From Atkinsonella hypoxylon (Eukaryota > Ascomycota > Sordariomycetes > Hypocreales > Clavicipitaceae): a stretch of 64,000 nt of DNA. Positions 1 to 11,865 of the stretch are shown piece by piece. The stretch lies in assembly GCA_000729835.1 (NCBI GenBank), contig JFHB01000178.1, positions 1-64,000 on the forward strand, written 5' to 3'. Each line of letters starts with the position of its first letter. Position 1 is the first letter of the stretch. The translations under genes and the position numbers were made by a program. The notes beneath the pieces are model-generated. The model was given only the letters and a program-made list of their open reading frames with translations, was not told where the DNA came from and did not search any database.

Positions 1-78
<78 letters not shown>
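1..78. repeat. (CT)n microsatellite followed by (AT)n
   Basis: About 32 perfect CT dinucleotides (1-64) run directly into about seven AT repeats (65-78). The tract sits roughly 30 nt before a CAG splice acceptor at 105-107, so it probably lies in an intron of the glycosyltransferase gene that starts upstream of the window. It may act as an oversized polypyrimidine tract. Its length could also reflect a collapsed repeat at a contig edge. Confidence 0.85.
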
Positions 79-107
79 TTTGTGCTTAATGTTGATGCAA
101 AGTGCAG

Positions 108-1441
108 GACCAAAATGTAGTGGGCCGTCACGTCCATGACGTCCTTGACCGCGTAAGCGACTTGGTGAGATCGATGAACAAGGAGTTTCTCTTCTACAAA
201 CACCAGAAGGACTGTCCTGGGCCCAGGGACGCGTGCCAGGACGATGTTCGTGCGGCGGCTGCGTTGGAGAAATATATGGTTCTCAACATGGTTACGCGGA
301 CATGGGAGCTTCGACCGCATCGAGATTGGTACGTTTTCATCCAAGACGACAGCTACGTCGTTTGGCCGAATTTGATCTACTGGCTGCAGAAGAAGGCGAA
401 GCGCAGTCGGGATCCGTATGTCGGGAGCGTCGTCATGCTGCAGGGTTACGCGTTCGCCCATGGGGGTAGTGGTCTTGCTCTATCCGGTGCTTTGATTCAG
501 ACACTGCTTGACAAGTATCCCAACATCACCGAGACGTGTGACAAGGTGGCGCGCCAGATGACAGTAGGGGGGATGGCGCTCGCAAAGGCGCTGGACCAGG
601 TTGGTCAGAGGGTTAAGCAGGCACATCCCATGTTCAACGGAGAGAAGCCCAGCACCATTCCATTTGGTCCGATGCATTGGTGTCAGCCCGTGCTGACCAT
701 GGCGACAATGACGCCAGAGGATGTCGATAAGGTGTGGGACTATGAGAAGACGAGGAACGAATCTGTATGTCCTTTTTCTGCTTATATTTCTTTTCGTCTT
801 CAATCCCCCACCACGACGCACACACACTCAAGCACAATCATATATACATACAATGTCGATGCATCTAACAATCACAATAGGGCATCATCCAACACAGGCA
901 CCTCTACCACCACTTCGTGAAGCCACACATCTCCTCATCCTTTCGCAAAAATTGGGACAACCATGCCGACAAAACATGCTACATCGGACCAGACGACCAA
1001 GACCGAACCTCTGCCGCCATCAAAGCCAAGCAAAAGGAGGAATCTAAAAAGACCATCGTCGAGAAGTATGCGCACCGCTCTGCAGCCGCGTGCGCAAAAG
1101 TCTGCGAGGCCGAGGGTCTCGACATCTCAAACATGGAGTTCATGCTGCTTTCGACACAGACGGAACGTGCACGACTCATTCGTGAAAAGTACGAGAAAAA
1201 GGCCAAGCACGATAAACTGTTTCGGTTGAATAGGCGGTGTTTCCAGTGGAAGTACGAGAATGGGATGTGCTGGACTTCATCGCATTTTAGGCTGGGCCAC
1301 CCTACGCCGCCTGCTGAAAAGGACGGGGATGACGAGAAAGGGAAGGTGACGAGCGGTTGGTTTGTGAAGGGAATTACGGACTGGGTTGACGCAATGGGAG
1401 AGTGTGTTGTCGATTGGAAGGAGCCATCTAATCCGAGGTAA
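108..1441 (+). CDS. GT31/fringe-like glycosyltransferase, 5'-partial
   Basis: This is the 3' part of a fungal fringe/beta-1,3-galactosyltransferase-like protein, a type II Golgi enzyme family that moves a sugar from a UDP donor. The window shows an acceptor at 105-107, exon 108-764, an intron 765-880 (GTATGT...AATAG) and a last exon 881-1441. Phase is 0 at the internal junction, and the joined frame has no stop before 1439. The motif FIQDDSYVVWPNL corresponds to the acidic metal-binding (DxD-like) region of the family, and the C-terminal half is charged and Cys-containing. No ATG lies in frame after the upstream stop at 93-95, so the N-terminus and membrane anchor must be off the window. Family membership is by motif recognition; donor and acceptor specificity are unknown. 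Confidence 0.75.
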
Positions 1442-2133
1442 TATTTGGGCCTTTTTTTCTACAGAGTACAAAATTGCCATCGAGTCAGACACGTGCAGAG
1501 TTACACCCATATGCTGCACCGGAATTGCTAGTCTTCAAGCCTGACGACCACTCACGCCGTATTCCATTTTTTTTCACTCACGAAATGGAAACTCATGGAG
1601 ACCCCAAAGTTGGGCTTTTACTAGACATAAGGAACTTTGTCCGCGCTCGACGATCCAATTCCCCCATTCCTTACCCACCATGTCCGATATCATGTGCTTG
1701 CCGTTTCCATCCGTGTAACCACGGCTGAAGACGATCAAACCTGCGCATTTACCATATCTGACTCAAATCTCGCAACAACCGTCACTGCAACTCTCATCCA
1801 GTTCGTTTCAGATCAAGGTCCGCGTATTATTTCACCAATATCTGTTCTCAGCACCGCCCATTGCTCATCAAGCCCCTTCCCCCTCCGGCTAAATCAATCC
1901 ATGCAAGTCCGCAAAATGCCGCTTCCATGCAAAGAACGCCCATATGCCCTGAACCACCCGCTCAAAAGCCGAATGTACACAATTTCCAAGAACCCTTTGT
2001 CCCTCGCGCAAAAGAGTTTCCCTTCCGGTGGTTTTTCTTCCCAAAACAAAATCCTCCCCAGCCTCGGATCTTGCTCAGGTCGATGTAGCTCTATACGCAT
2101 CAACTTTGGTTAGAGAACTTTGCGAAACCTGCT
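1442..2133. other. Intergenic region between convergent genes
   Basis: This 0.7 kb lies between the stop of the glycosyltransferase (+) and the stop of the F-box gene (-), so it should contain both 3' UTRs. ORFs here have no recognisable domains and look like chance. I see no RNA gene or mobile element. Confidence 0.5.
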
Positions 2134-3096
2134 TCATCCCTGTCCAATGATTTCCTTGGCGCCGACTTGTGCGCTCCCGCCGTGACGACCGCACCGATGG
2201 GGATGCTTGGGCGAGCTCATGTAGCAGTGTGTCTTGGTGCTGCTGCCGGCCGGCGGCCCGTAGACCTTGCGGATCTCGCAGTACTCATATTTGCTGCCCA
2301 TCCAGTCCTTCAGATGGCGGTGTAGTTCGCAGCGGGAGATGCCGCACTTGCGACAGTACACTTGCCCCTTTACGCGCAGCTTGTCGAGCGGCTTGTCCTC
2401 TGGGCGAGGCCCGAGGTCTGGCGTCTCCCGGCGGACGAGGGGACCTGCGCCACGCCACGCCCACTCGAGGTCGTTGGGGCCAGAGTACCGACTGCAGAGA
2501 GGGACGGCGCCGTTCTTGCGGCGGTGGATGGAGTACAGACGGGAGTGGGCGAGGCCGAGACAGGCGCCGTCGATGGGGTCGAGGAAGTCGAAGAGGGCGT
2601 AGTGTAGCTCGGAGGGGAGATCGAGGAGGTTCATGTGGGCGGAGAGTCTGGGCTGGTCACTTGGTTCGGGCTCCTTGTCTGTGACGGAGTGTGAGCGGCG
2701 AGGAGGCGGCAGCTTGGGCCTTGGCCGTAGGGGAATCTGCTGGAGCGGTTCTGCGGTGGAGGATGCGCTGCTGGATGCGGACGAGGGCGAGCCGGGTCGC
2801 GACGTGATGGACGGGAGGACGGCATGCTCGGGGATGGGCGCCTGTCGGTCTACGTGCGTGATGTAATGCGGGTGGTAGTGAGGCATCGCCCGGTGAGAAT
2901 CGCCTTGGTAGTCGGTAAGGGACCATCCTCTCCTTGGGGCCCTCATCATGGCGCGCTTCGAGTTGAGCTCCTTTGTGCGCTGGGCATGTTCCTCGCGGGA
3001 CATGGCTGCGTCCTGGGGGTGATACGCATCGCCGGATTCATGGCCCGCCGAGCTGCCCCCTGAGGACAGGGTCGGGTCAACGAGGACTTGGACCAT
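2134..3096 (-). CDS. F-box protein with C-terminal zinc-ribbon-like region
   Basis: Single-exon gene of 320 residues. The first ~150 residues are low-complexity (Ser/Pro/His-rich), typical of a disordered N-terminus. A F-box-like segment follows at about 156-190 (NLLDLPSELHYALFDFLDP..), the hallmark of substrate adaptors that bind Skp1 in SCF ubiquitin ligases. After it comes a Cys/His-rich region (CRKCGISRCELHRHL) that probably binds zinc. Fungal F-box proteins with this C-terminal Cys/His block are common; their substrates are mostly unknown. The start ATG at 3096 is the first in the frame. The neighbours do not suggest a specific pathway. Confidence 0.75.
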   Translation of the reverse strand: MVQVLVDPTLSSGGSSAGHESGDAYHPQDAAMSREEHAQRTKELNSKRAMMRAPRRGWSLTDYQGDSHRAMPHYHPHYITHVDRQAPIPEHAVLPSITSRPGSPSSASSSASSTAEPLQQIPLRPRPKLPPPRRSHSVTDKEPEPSDQPRLSAHMNLLDLPSELHYALFDFLDPIDGACLGLAHSRLYSIHRRKNGAVPLCSRYSGPNDLEWAWRGAGPLVRRETPDLGPRPEDKPLDKLRVKGQVYCRKCGISRCELHRHLKDWMGSKYEYCEIRKVYGPPAGSSTKTHCYMSSPKHPHRCGRHGGSAQVGAKEIIGQG

Positions 3097-5510
3097 TGGG
3101 AACGAGAGCCAGCTCCCTCACGAGATAAAGCTTGGGTCGAAAGTGGCCCCCTTTTCCCCCCCACAGATCGGTATGAGCTGGTCACAGCAGAGGTTGATGA
3201 CAAGATGAAGTGAGAAGAGTAGCACCTTGGACGAAAGCCGGCGTTTTACCAAGCACGTTTCCTCCCAACGGGTGAGGCGTCCAACGTCCACTCCCCCCTG
3301 AGGTAACGGCGTTGAGAAACGTGGGAGGCTGAAACGGTTGATGGCAGGCTTACACGACGATCACGACCACAAAGTCAGACTGGTCTTGAAGGAGATGATA
3401 TGTGATTGTATTCATAGCGACCTACGGAGGACCCCCGCCCGAGCGTTTTTATTCCCCATTCATCTGTTGGTCAGTCGGTGGTCTCGGCGAAGGGGCGGTG
3501 TTGGGTGTTGGGTGTTGGGTTCTGGCGTGATAGAGCCGCGGAACCCACGATGTGGGTTCATTTAACGAGGAAAAAAAAAAAAAAAAAACACGAGTGGGGA
3601 CGGGAGGGGACGGGGGGGGAGGGGGATTTCCCTGGCTCAAACGGCATGGAGCCACTTTCAGCAGGCCACGCTGCCGTGACTCGGTCGTAGAGCAGAATGT
3701 TCCAAGTGCCAAGGGCTTCGCTATTTCGCGCTATGAGAAGACTGGGATATACAAAGTTGACTACGAAGTGCTGAGACAAAGGCCCGACATGATATTCTCT
3801 GAACACCAGAGACAGAGAGACAGACAAGGCGAGGATAGGAAAAGCTTGAACAAGGACGTTGGAGAGGAGACCGACACTCTGGTCCGGTGAACGGTGAGTC
3901 AGGGAGTCAGGGTTTGCCATGCTGCGAACCGCTAGGAGAGGCTTAGCTGTAATTCTGACAAGCCAATCATGTTATGGGGTGAATATATAACAAGAAACAT
4001 ATCTAGCCAATTATGCACGTGGGAGCAGGGGCCGGCTAGCTGGGCGGCGGGTCCCACACCCGCCCTGACTTTATTCATTGGCTTTATCTCCCCTAACTAT
4101 TGACTCGTACAGATCTTAAATTCCGGGCATTGTGAAAATGGAACTGTTCCGCGAGACGGCTTCCGCGAGACAGCCATCGGCAAGCATGTTGTGCTCCGTC
4201 GCACAGCTGCGCGAGAAGCGGGCGTGATCTAGGAGGGCCAGGCTCTCTCATCCCTTTGGCTTCACGGTCCCAACGCCGCGGATGGTTTCGTCACCGAGTC
4301 CGGGGTCCATGTAAGCTCATTAGATGCCAAGATAGCTCTACGTACGAGCATGATACTCTATGGCCAAACTTCACAAGATTCACCATCTTAGGTGTCTACT
4401 TCCTGTTGGGACTGTCAGGGATCACGCCGCGCAGCGTAAGCAACCGATCGACGTTGAAGACCGAACCGAGAAAGAAACCATCTTGCGGCTCTGGTCGAGC
4501 GGTGAATGGCGTGCGTGGCTTTGCAAGATCGACAGGCACGGGGATCCCAAGACCGAAAGCCTCTCTCGGGTTGTGACAGGCGCCTCGCATAACGCCTCTT
4601 GGTTCCTGCTAGTCTCGGCGGCATTGCCGTGGGAAAACCCGTTTGGCTGCTGCGAGTGCTGCGCTGGCCGTAGCTAGGACAGATACACAGATAGTTACAT
4701 GTCTGTACGTTAGTTAGATCCATAACTATATATGGAATAACTATGCATGTGGTCAATAACAGTGTTGTCTCAAGCCAGGAGGCCTCCGTCGTTCGTCCGT
4801 GGCGTCGGGAAACCGGAGCCTTGCACCGAAGCGCGGGGGCGATGACCAATCGGGCCAAGACGAGACGTGGCATCATCAATACAGTGTACGTCAATTCAGA
4901 GGTTTGGGGGTCATTGCCGAGGTGTATGGATCTTTGCCTGTGGCGAGACCGCGCAGCGGAGGGTAGGCGGTTTCTTCATATATACCGCAGCGTATAAGGC
5001 GATCGATAGATATCGCAGCGAATGAGACAAGGAGAAAGAATGAAGAGCAACGAGGAAGATTTTAAAAATCAACGCACGTGGGAGAAAGATTGGAATCGAG
5101 ACGCTTTGACGTGGGATGACTGCTTTTGTGAGCATCCCAGAAACACAAAGCCTGCCACGATTAAGTTCTGTCATCATCCATCTCATCCGTGGAAGACACA
5201 ACATTGAACACCACATCCCTCACATGCAAGTCTTGCCAGGCAAACATTATCGAACGTAGCTAAACGTCACCAGTTTCATAAATCTCCTTCTTGAGAAATT
5301 ACCAATTTGCACTGTGGAGAGACAGTATTAGAATAGGTACATATCTTTGCTCCTGGAACGCCGTGAAAAGTGCAGCTGGCTCACCCGCCTTCCGCAACCA
5401 ATTATCCAGAAATGGAAAATTGGCAACTCCCACGCCGTATTCTGGCCTGAAGGAACTTTCATTGGATATCAGAATGCATCGGCCGATCCCCGTGGCATTG
5501 CGCTCGGCCT
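3097..5510. other. Long intergenic region upstream of the F-box gene
   Basis: No gene could be supported in this 2.4 kb. It holds a poly(A) run near 3571-3588, a G-rich/C-rich stretch at 3600-3630, a 7-bp stem (GGCGGGT/ACCCGCC) at 4046-4064 and a repeated TTCCGCGAGAC near 4145-4170. ORFs on both strands (for example 4360-4677) show no family signal and no convincing splice pattern. The left end is the promoter of the F-box gene and the right end is the 3' UTR of the Tctex gene. Confidence 0.4.
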
Positions 5511-6214
5511 CTAAATACCGATCCAGATGAGCATGATGACGATGTCCATGCCCTTGCCCTCGCCGCCGTCATACTTGAACGTCCACATGCCGTCCTTCTT
5601 CTCGTCCCAGAAGGCACCCGTGGCGCTGTGCATGCCGCGTCGTCCAACATGGGGCTTGCCATCGGTGGCAGTCGCCTCGGAGCTCGTGGAGATGTGCGGC
5701 TTCTCGTCCTTGATCTCGGTGCCGCCGCGGGGCTTGTTGAGGGAGGATGTCGGCACCAGGTGCTGGACGATGGTGCTGTTGCAGGCGAACTTGTACGAGG
5801 GGGCCGAGGCGCCCTGGGGAGTGGCTTCCGAGATGACGGCCTTCAGCATGGAGCTCTGTGGAAGTGACTGTTAAATCGCAATGCCAAGGAAAGACATGGA
5901 TGGGTTTTACTAGGGACGGCATACAATGATTGTCGAGTTCCACTGCTCGGTTTTGGCATGGTCGTAGAACTCGGCGCTTCCGATGGCATTTGTGCAGACC
6001 TGCGATCATGCGCATCAGCACTTTTCTCTCTAACAGGCATATCGCGTGTGGTGAGACCCGATGGGATACGACATTCGTGCAAAGGGGGGCCTCATACATC
6101 GGTGGCGATCTGCTTGAGGCGGGTGAAGGGAATGGGCTGGGCATTATAGTTAGCATAATTTTCATGGCCGTTTGCAGATCACTATGTTTGGCCCAGTCGT
6201 ACCGGCGTAGACAT
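5511..6214 (-). CDS. Tctex-1 family dynein light chain
   Basis: Four exons on the minus strand: 6214-6203, 6136-6098, 5999-5925 and 5855-5511. They join in phase to give 156 residues starting MSTPPIPFTRLKQIATD. The introns are 66, 98 and 69 nt with GTACGA/GTATGA/GTATGC donors. The C-terminal half (YKFACNSTIVQH, then GMHSATGAFWDEKKDGMWTF and a hydrophobic end ..IVIMLIWIGI) matches the beta-strand-rich Tctex-1/DYNLT fold. These proteins bind the dynein intermediate chain as dimers and link cargo to cytoplasmic dynein. A Thr/Ser-rich insert lies between strand segments, as is frequent in fungal members. The first exon encodes only four residues; the phase agreement of all four exons supports it. 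Confidence 0.85.
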
Positions 6215-6888
6215 GTTGACTGTAGGTGATGGATGGGGAATGTTGATTCCAAGGGCGGACGTTGGTGGAGCGGGAGCGGGATGACAATGCAAAAGGTCCA
6301 GTCTGGTGTTTAGACAAACAAAAGGCCTAGGAGGGGCCTAATAGTCCTAATAGTACTCCGTACGGAGGAGTCATCTGTCAGCGTGCAGCGTGCAGCGGCG
6401 CAATCAACCAATCTACCCGGCCTATATGTGTGGCTGATCGTGTCGTTCACAGCCATTCACTAAAATTCAATGTAACTGCGCAAGTACTTTGTATATTAAA
6501 AAGAGATAGGAAAAAAAAAAAAATACTACGGTATGAGAAATCCAGGTAGGAAGGCAAACCAAAAGCGAGACGAATCACATCCAAATTTACATCTCGGCCC
6601 ACAAACAATCCTCGCTTCAAATCACACTGAAGCACCTACCTCACGTGACTGCCGGCTGACCATCCTAAGGCACTTATCAGTGGGGATGCGACACAGCAGA
6701 GCCGAACTATTGAAACCGCTAGCGACATAAACGCCCTTTTGTTCTCTTTTGCGAATTGAAATTCCCCGCGCTGACGTCTCCATTGTTTCTTGAAGAAAAG
6801 CTTATTTGCGCCTCAGCAAATCGACCTCGTTGAGCGTGTGACGTATACACCGAGACAGCATCTTCGAGTAACAAATCATCAGCCCACC

Positions 6889-7407
6889 ATGTCTTCACAG
6901 CCTCTTCTCCAGACCACCCAAGGTTCGTCATCGATGCTTGTACTAGACATGACCGGCCCGTCATAGCATAGTCGATAAGGGGAAAAGAAAAGCATAAAAC
7001 GCAAAAAAAAAAAAAAAATACACTTGTACTGATGTTCTTCATCTGCAGGGAAGCGCATTGCTCTGCCCACTCGAGTCGAACCCAAAGTCTTCTTCGCCAA
7101 CGAACGTACGTTCTTGTCATGGCTCAACTTCACCGTCATCCTGGGAGCTCTGGCTATAGGCATGCTCAACTTTGGGGATCGCGTGGCCTTCATCTCGGCC
7201 TTTCTCTTTACCGGCGTGGCCATGTTGACCATGGTATACGCACTGGTGACGTATCATTGGAGAGCAAAGTCGATACGCATGAGGGGCCAGGCCGGGTTCG
7301 ACGACCGCTTCGGCCCTACTTTTCTGGCCATCATTCTGTTGTTGGCCGTCGTTGTCAACTTCGTCCTGCGCATTACCGACCACTCTAATAAGCAGAAGCA
7401 CAACTAG
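6889..7407 (+). CDS. VTC1: Vacuolar transporter chaperone 1 (VTC complex, DUF202)
   Basis: Two exons, 6889-6922 and 7049-7407, joined at CAA-G|GG to give 130 residues; budding-yeast Vtc1 is about the same size. The 126-nt intron contains a poly(A) run near 7004-7018. The DUF202 signature is clear: ..VEPKVFFANERTFLSWLNFTV, then three hydrophobic segments (about residues 36-55, 63-82 and 103-121) separated by short charged loops. Vtc1 is the small membrane subunit of the polyphosphate polymerase complex of the vacuole, which makes polyP and moves it into the lumen. The gene converges on the Alba-like gene to its right. Confidence 0.93.
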
Positions 7408-7849
7408 GCGGGACTGAGGAGCTAGCGACGGAACATGGGCATATGTGCTGCGGAAGATGTTGGCATGAGACAGCAGGTAATTGGAGAGAGGGGCATTATC
7501 GGAGGACTGGGCAACAGAAGAGAAAAACTTTTGCTTGTACGAAAAGCGATGGGGAGAATCTGCGTGTTATTTTGTGGCGGAGGATGGGGGGGGGGGGGGG
7601 CGATCTCTCTTAATTTGGCATTGTGCATTTTTGATATATATAGTTTGTCATGTCTCTTGGGTATATAACTAGGATTAAATGCAACATATCCCAGCAATTA
7701 AATCCTCAGCCAATCGGGTATCCTGCATGCTGACGTGCACCTGTAAAACATAAAAATGAACAAAACCCTATATGCCCTCAACGCCGTCCATGCAATCTTG
7801 CCGTGAGGCCAACTCCTCCTGCCCTATAATACCCCCCTGGAAAGGTCAT

Positions 7850-8428
7850 TCACGCTCCTTCATCGCTGGACTGTACTGTAATGCCACTCTTACCCTTGAA
7901 GTCACCAATCGCACCCAGACTTAGAAACACCCTCATCGACCTCACCACCCTCGTCTTTGGTGCTGAGATGGCCTTTTCAAATCGGCTGGGCATGGCCTCG
8001 AATCCATCATCCGAGGAATCGTCCTGCTCCCCTTCCAACACGGTCTGCTCCACCACGTCCTTCTCCTGCGCCGGTACCTCGAACATCTGATTGTACTGGA
8101 AGCATGTCTTGCCCTGCCCCTTGAACAATCGTTTACACTGCTCGGTGATGGTAATCATCTTGCACACGTCTGCTGGTCGCGCGTAGAGGAGCGCCACAGG
8201 CGGCAAGCCGGATTGCGCAGCCAAATGCGAAGTGATTTGTGCGACACGTTTACGAATCTGCGTGGATGATATGACTGATGCAGGGAGGATGTTGTACTTT
8301 GGCCGAAGCTCGGAGATGATGTCTTCGTGAGGGCCGATGAGGGAGGTGGAAGTCGTCGATTGCGATTTTGACCGCTTAGGCGGCTGGGCTGCGTCAGAGG
8401 CGGCCTTGCGCTTTTTGAAGGACGACAT
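7850..8428 (-). CDS. Alba-superfamily nucleic-acid-binding protein (POP7/Rpp20-like?)
   Basis: The open frame runs 7850-8641 (263 codons). The ATG at 8428 (MSSFKKRKAASDAAQPPKRSK) is the better start: it gives a basic N-terminus and a 192-residue protein. The 71 residues upstream look like translated leader. The middle part (ASVISSTQIRKRVAQITSHL.., then ALLYARPADVCKMITITEQC) has the Alba pattern of an alternating strand/helix with a conserved AxxADVxKxITIAE-like helix. Alba-like proteins in fungi include the RNase P/MRP subunit Pop7. A long acidic insert (EGEQDDSSDDGFEAMPS) interrupts the C-terminal half before a final strand. The family call is by motif only, and orthology to Pop7 is uncertain. 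Confidence 0.55.
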   Translation of the reverse strand: MSSFKKRKAASDAAQPPKRSKSQSTTSTSLIGPHEDIISELRPKYNILPASVISSTQIRKRVAQITSHLAAQSGLPPVALLYARPADVCKMITITEQCKRLFKGQGKTCFQYNQMFEVPAQEKDVVEQTVLEGEQDDSSDDGFEAMPSRFEKAISAPKTRVVRSMRVFLSLGAIGDFKGKSGITVQSSDEGA

Positions 8429-11400
8429 CTTTTCTCGGAGTACCGCGACCAGGGAGTATATGTCGAGAGTGGGGGAAGCGAGGCTGTCATTGATTGAAGA
8501 CGGTGTTTTAGGAATTTGTCTTGGAGCGGCGCAAGGCTGTGGGTTGGACAGGGGCGAATCCGCTGTGGGCTTCGTCCGCACACACAGCCTTTTTGGATCT
8601 GCACAAAATAGCCGGACTGTATGATGGAATACTTCTGCCATGAACTACAAGATCTCTTTCTCTGACGAATCAAGCGGTATATATGCATCTTGAAGATTTG
8701 CTCATCCCGCTCATCACAGAGGTCGAGATCTATTACGGCTGCTCGGCGGGGAAAAAAAAAATATATATATATATGTGCAGCAGTCATGCAGAGCGCACGT
8801 CACGCCATGAAGTGCCTCGGAGAGGGAGCCCACATTCCCTGCACCCATCTTTCCGGATGGGAATTGTCTGTCTCTCGGCATTCTCAAAAAATGTGCCGCA
8901 GAGGCAGACAAAGTTAGTTCGATATTGGAAAAGCAAATCCACGCTATTCAACAGCCTAGTCGAATGCAGCACAGCTTGACGGTGGCTGCAAGGATGGGCT
9001 TCAGCTGCAACTGTGCGACTTTGGTTATCCCGCTCTGACAAGCATGTGAAGGAACACCACGCGAACAAGCTCGGGATAATTCCTTACCAAGCTTACGCTT
9101 GACCTTGAAATCTCTCCCGTTCACACAGAACAGTCGCACCGGATAAGAGGGAAGGAAGAAAAAGGTTTCAGTCAATTATTAATGGACCAATGCCCAGCAT
9201 CTGTTGCGCCATGGTGGAGCCTTTGCGGTCCAGTGCAAGGCAAGAAGATCCCTTGGGCTGCATGCTTGCTGTTTCTGATTACAGGTGGAACGATGTGACG
9301 TCTTCTACGAGCATGTTAAGTGCATTCAAGTTTTAGGACCCAAAAATTGCCTCTGTTGTTTCAGTGTAAACTACGAGGGAAAGAGGACAATGCGAGCTTA
9401 TCTATTGTTTCGAGTGTCAAGATAGATTGAGCCCACGCATAACAGAGGGACCCGAAAATTTGGAAGAGCTGCATGAAAGATCGAGGCTTCCGCTTCCTTC
9501 CAGAATGAACTGCACCATATTGCTTTTCATTGAGGTTGGGCAGGCTATGGAATGAAACAATACTCGGGAATACGGAACATTAGGTACGGCCTGGATACAG
9601 TAGCTAATAAGGGCCACTCCTGGGCTGAAGCCGCGTTCTCATGCATTCCAGCTTCGAATCACATACGCGTATGTACTACGAGTAGAGAAGCAAGCAAAGG
9701 ATTAGTTTGGGATGACCTCCAACTACAGTACTCCGTAACTACACGTGTACTTTGTATAGTGACTTTGATGCCTGGGATGCTCATCATTTCACGTTATTCG
9801 GTTGGCCGACGAGGCATTCATGACCTTGCTTTGGCTAGTGACGCTCTGCTGTGTTTGCTTGCTTTGGTGCCAGGCGTCAGCCTGTTATTTCCATTCCATG
9901 TGTTGCTGAGACGCTATTATTATTACTATTATGTACGGAGTAACTAGTAGCTGATTCTTTTCTGCCCGGTGCCGCCGCGACCATGAGGAGGTGGAACAAA
10001 AGAAAGCAGATCAGACTTTTTTTTTTTTTCTTTTTTTTTTCTGGGATTTGTTACAAAAGAAGAAAAAAAAAAACAAGGTAGTGGCCCAGAGTTGCTGCGG
10101 ATTCTACTCCGTCTTATGGACAGTGCACTTTGAATTTGCGCTTTATGTTCTTGATACGACACCAGCCATATGTAAATATATATATATATATATATATATA
10201 CAAAGAACATTACCGAGTGTGATGCTTTTGAATTACGTTGTGTTTGCTTGTGGCTCTCCACACACCACCCACACCAGTCACCCACACCAGTCACCCACAC
10301 CAGTCACCCACACCAGTCACCCACACCAGTCACCCACACCCACGTCCACGTCCCTATCCCACGTCCATATCCACGTCCATATCCACATCCACATCCACAT
10401 CCATATCCACATCCGCTACCCACATTCATATCGGCGTCCTGGCCCCTACGGAATACAGGCTGCGCCAATAAATAAATACCAACCCACTGTACATAATACA
10501 TGTGAGCAGGGTGAGCAGGCGCCTGCTGGGCACTGAGCTGGCTGATGCCCGTCAATACCAGGCTAATACTTGTTCTAACAGGATGCTGAATGGCCCAGCT
10601 CGCACTGCCTACCTGCCTGCCAGTCCTCAGCACTCATCATCTTCGACAGCTCCAATGCCACGTCGCAGGAATGTCATGGATGCACGCTACAAGTGCCTGG
10701 AGTAGGTTGGCCGCCTCCTATGCTTCGTAATTCCCTTGTGATTGGCCAGGCTAACATGTGACTTAGTTACCATTCCCTACTCGGCGGCGTATAACTGCCA
10801 AGGGAAGCTTGATATGCAGTGACTGTAGATTTCGTGGAGCTCCAACTATGCCAAAGGTACCTAGTATCATTTCGTCCCTAATTGGCTAACATGGTCGCTA
10901 GACAACCACAACCACCTGGGCACCTGGGCACCTGGGCACCTAGGCGGCCGCCCCATTTTCCACGTATCCGTCAACGCTTATTCGCTGCCAGCCATCGCCA
11001 TCTGCTGCCAGCGGCCTATGCAGCCGACAAATCAACATGGACGTCGCGCCGCTGTTAATCACAGCGCAGGTGGCAACAGCGTCCCAATTCATCTGTCATA
11101 TCTCGCCGTCCACTCCAGCGACCGGTCTCGTGGTGTTCTGCCATGTCGCTATGTCGTCTCAAGCTTGTTGTTCCAATTCGCCGCCGCGTGCCCCCTTTGC
11201 CCCTCGCCCCTCGCCCCTCTCCCCTCCCCTAAAGCCTAAATGCCTAAAAGCCAAAAGCCGCAGTATCCAAACACCACCCAACTCTTTCTCCTCCCCCCGA
11301 TTGCTCCCTCTTTCGCTCCCTCTTTCACTCCTTCCCTTCGCCTTGTAGCCCGTTAATCCCCCAACTTGCATCACTTCATTACTCCTGTTCCTTTCTCTTC

Positions 11401-11865
11401 CATTTCACTTTTGCTGTCTCATAACGAGACGCGACTCGAGGCTTTCGCTAGCTCTCGACCATCTTGCCCCAACAGCGCTGCTGCCGTCCTGCACTGCACG
11501 TCCCGTCTCTCCCGCTTCCACTCTCATCACCCTCGCTCTATTGCCCCGTCTCGCTATCGCGCTCTCTAGACTGACACTCTGTCGCCCGCCCCCCTCGGTG
11601 TTTCTGAGACTGAGTCTGCCACTGCTGCTGCCATTTCCCGTGCCCGGCCTAGCCCAACCGCCCACCTGTGTTAGGCACCCCTTGCCTGACCCACCTAAAT
11701 ACCAAGTCCCGCTTTTCGGTTTACGTCAGCATTCACTTGAGCCCCACTAATACGAACACATCATCTGCTTGTCGCAAAACATCTGAGCAAACCGTATTAA
11801 CATCGCGGGCTCGTCGTTGTGGTGACTTGGCCGGTAGTGCACCGCTCATCCTAACCAGAGTCCTC
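8429..11865. other. Gene-poor, low-complexity intergenic region
   Basis: About 3.4 kb between the divergent starts of the Alba-like gene and the AHC1-like gene. It contains AT runs (8758-8774, 10176-10200), T/A homopolymer tracts (10018-10074), a minisatellite (10267-10416) and a long C/T-rich leader before the zinc-finger gene (about 11190-11660). I found no ORF with a family signal, no tRNA-like fold and no 5S rRNA. Confidence 0.4.
10267..10416. repeat. Compound minisatellite
   Basis: About five tandem copies of a 13-bp unit (CACCCACACCAGT) run from 10267 to ~10335. They pass into a degenerate 6-bp array of CCACGT/CCATAT/CCACAT units up to ~10416. It is non-coding as far as can be judged, because all frames over it give simple His/Pro or Thr/Ser repeats. 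Confidence 0.85.

Noticed and set aside
4046..4064. Short GC-rich hairpin resembling a terminator
   Set aside because: A 7-bp stem is unremarkable by chance, and intrinsic terminators are not used by RNA polymerase II.
4256..4677. Overlapping ORFs of ~105 codons between the F-box and Tctex genes
   Set aside because: Two frames compete, neither shows a motif, and no intron restores a longer product.
9552..9947. 131-codon ORF before the minisatellite
   Set aside because: It crosses a TACTCCGTA motif and simple repeats. Composition is random-like and there is no domain.
10238..10536. ORFs over the CACCCACACCAGT array
   Set aside because: They are translations of a minisatellite in several frames, not conserved protein.
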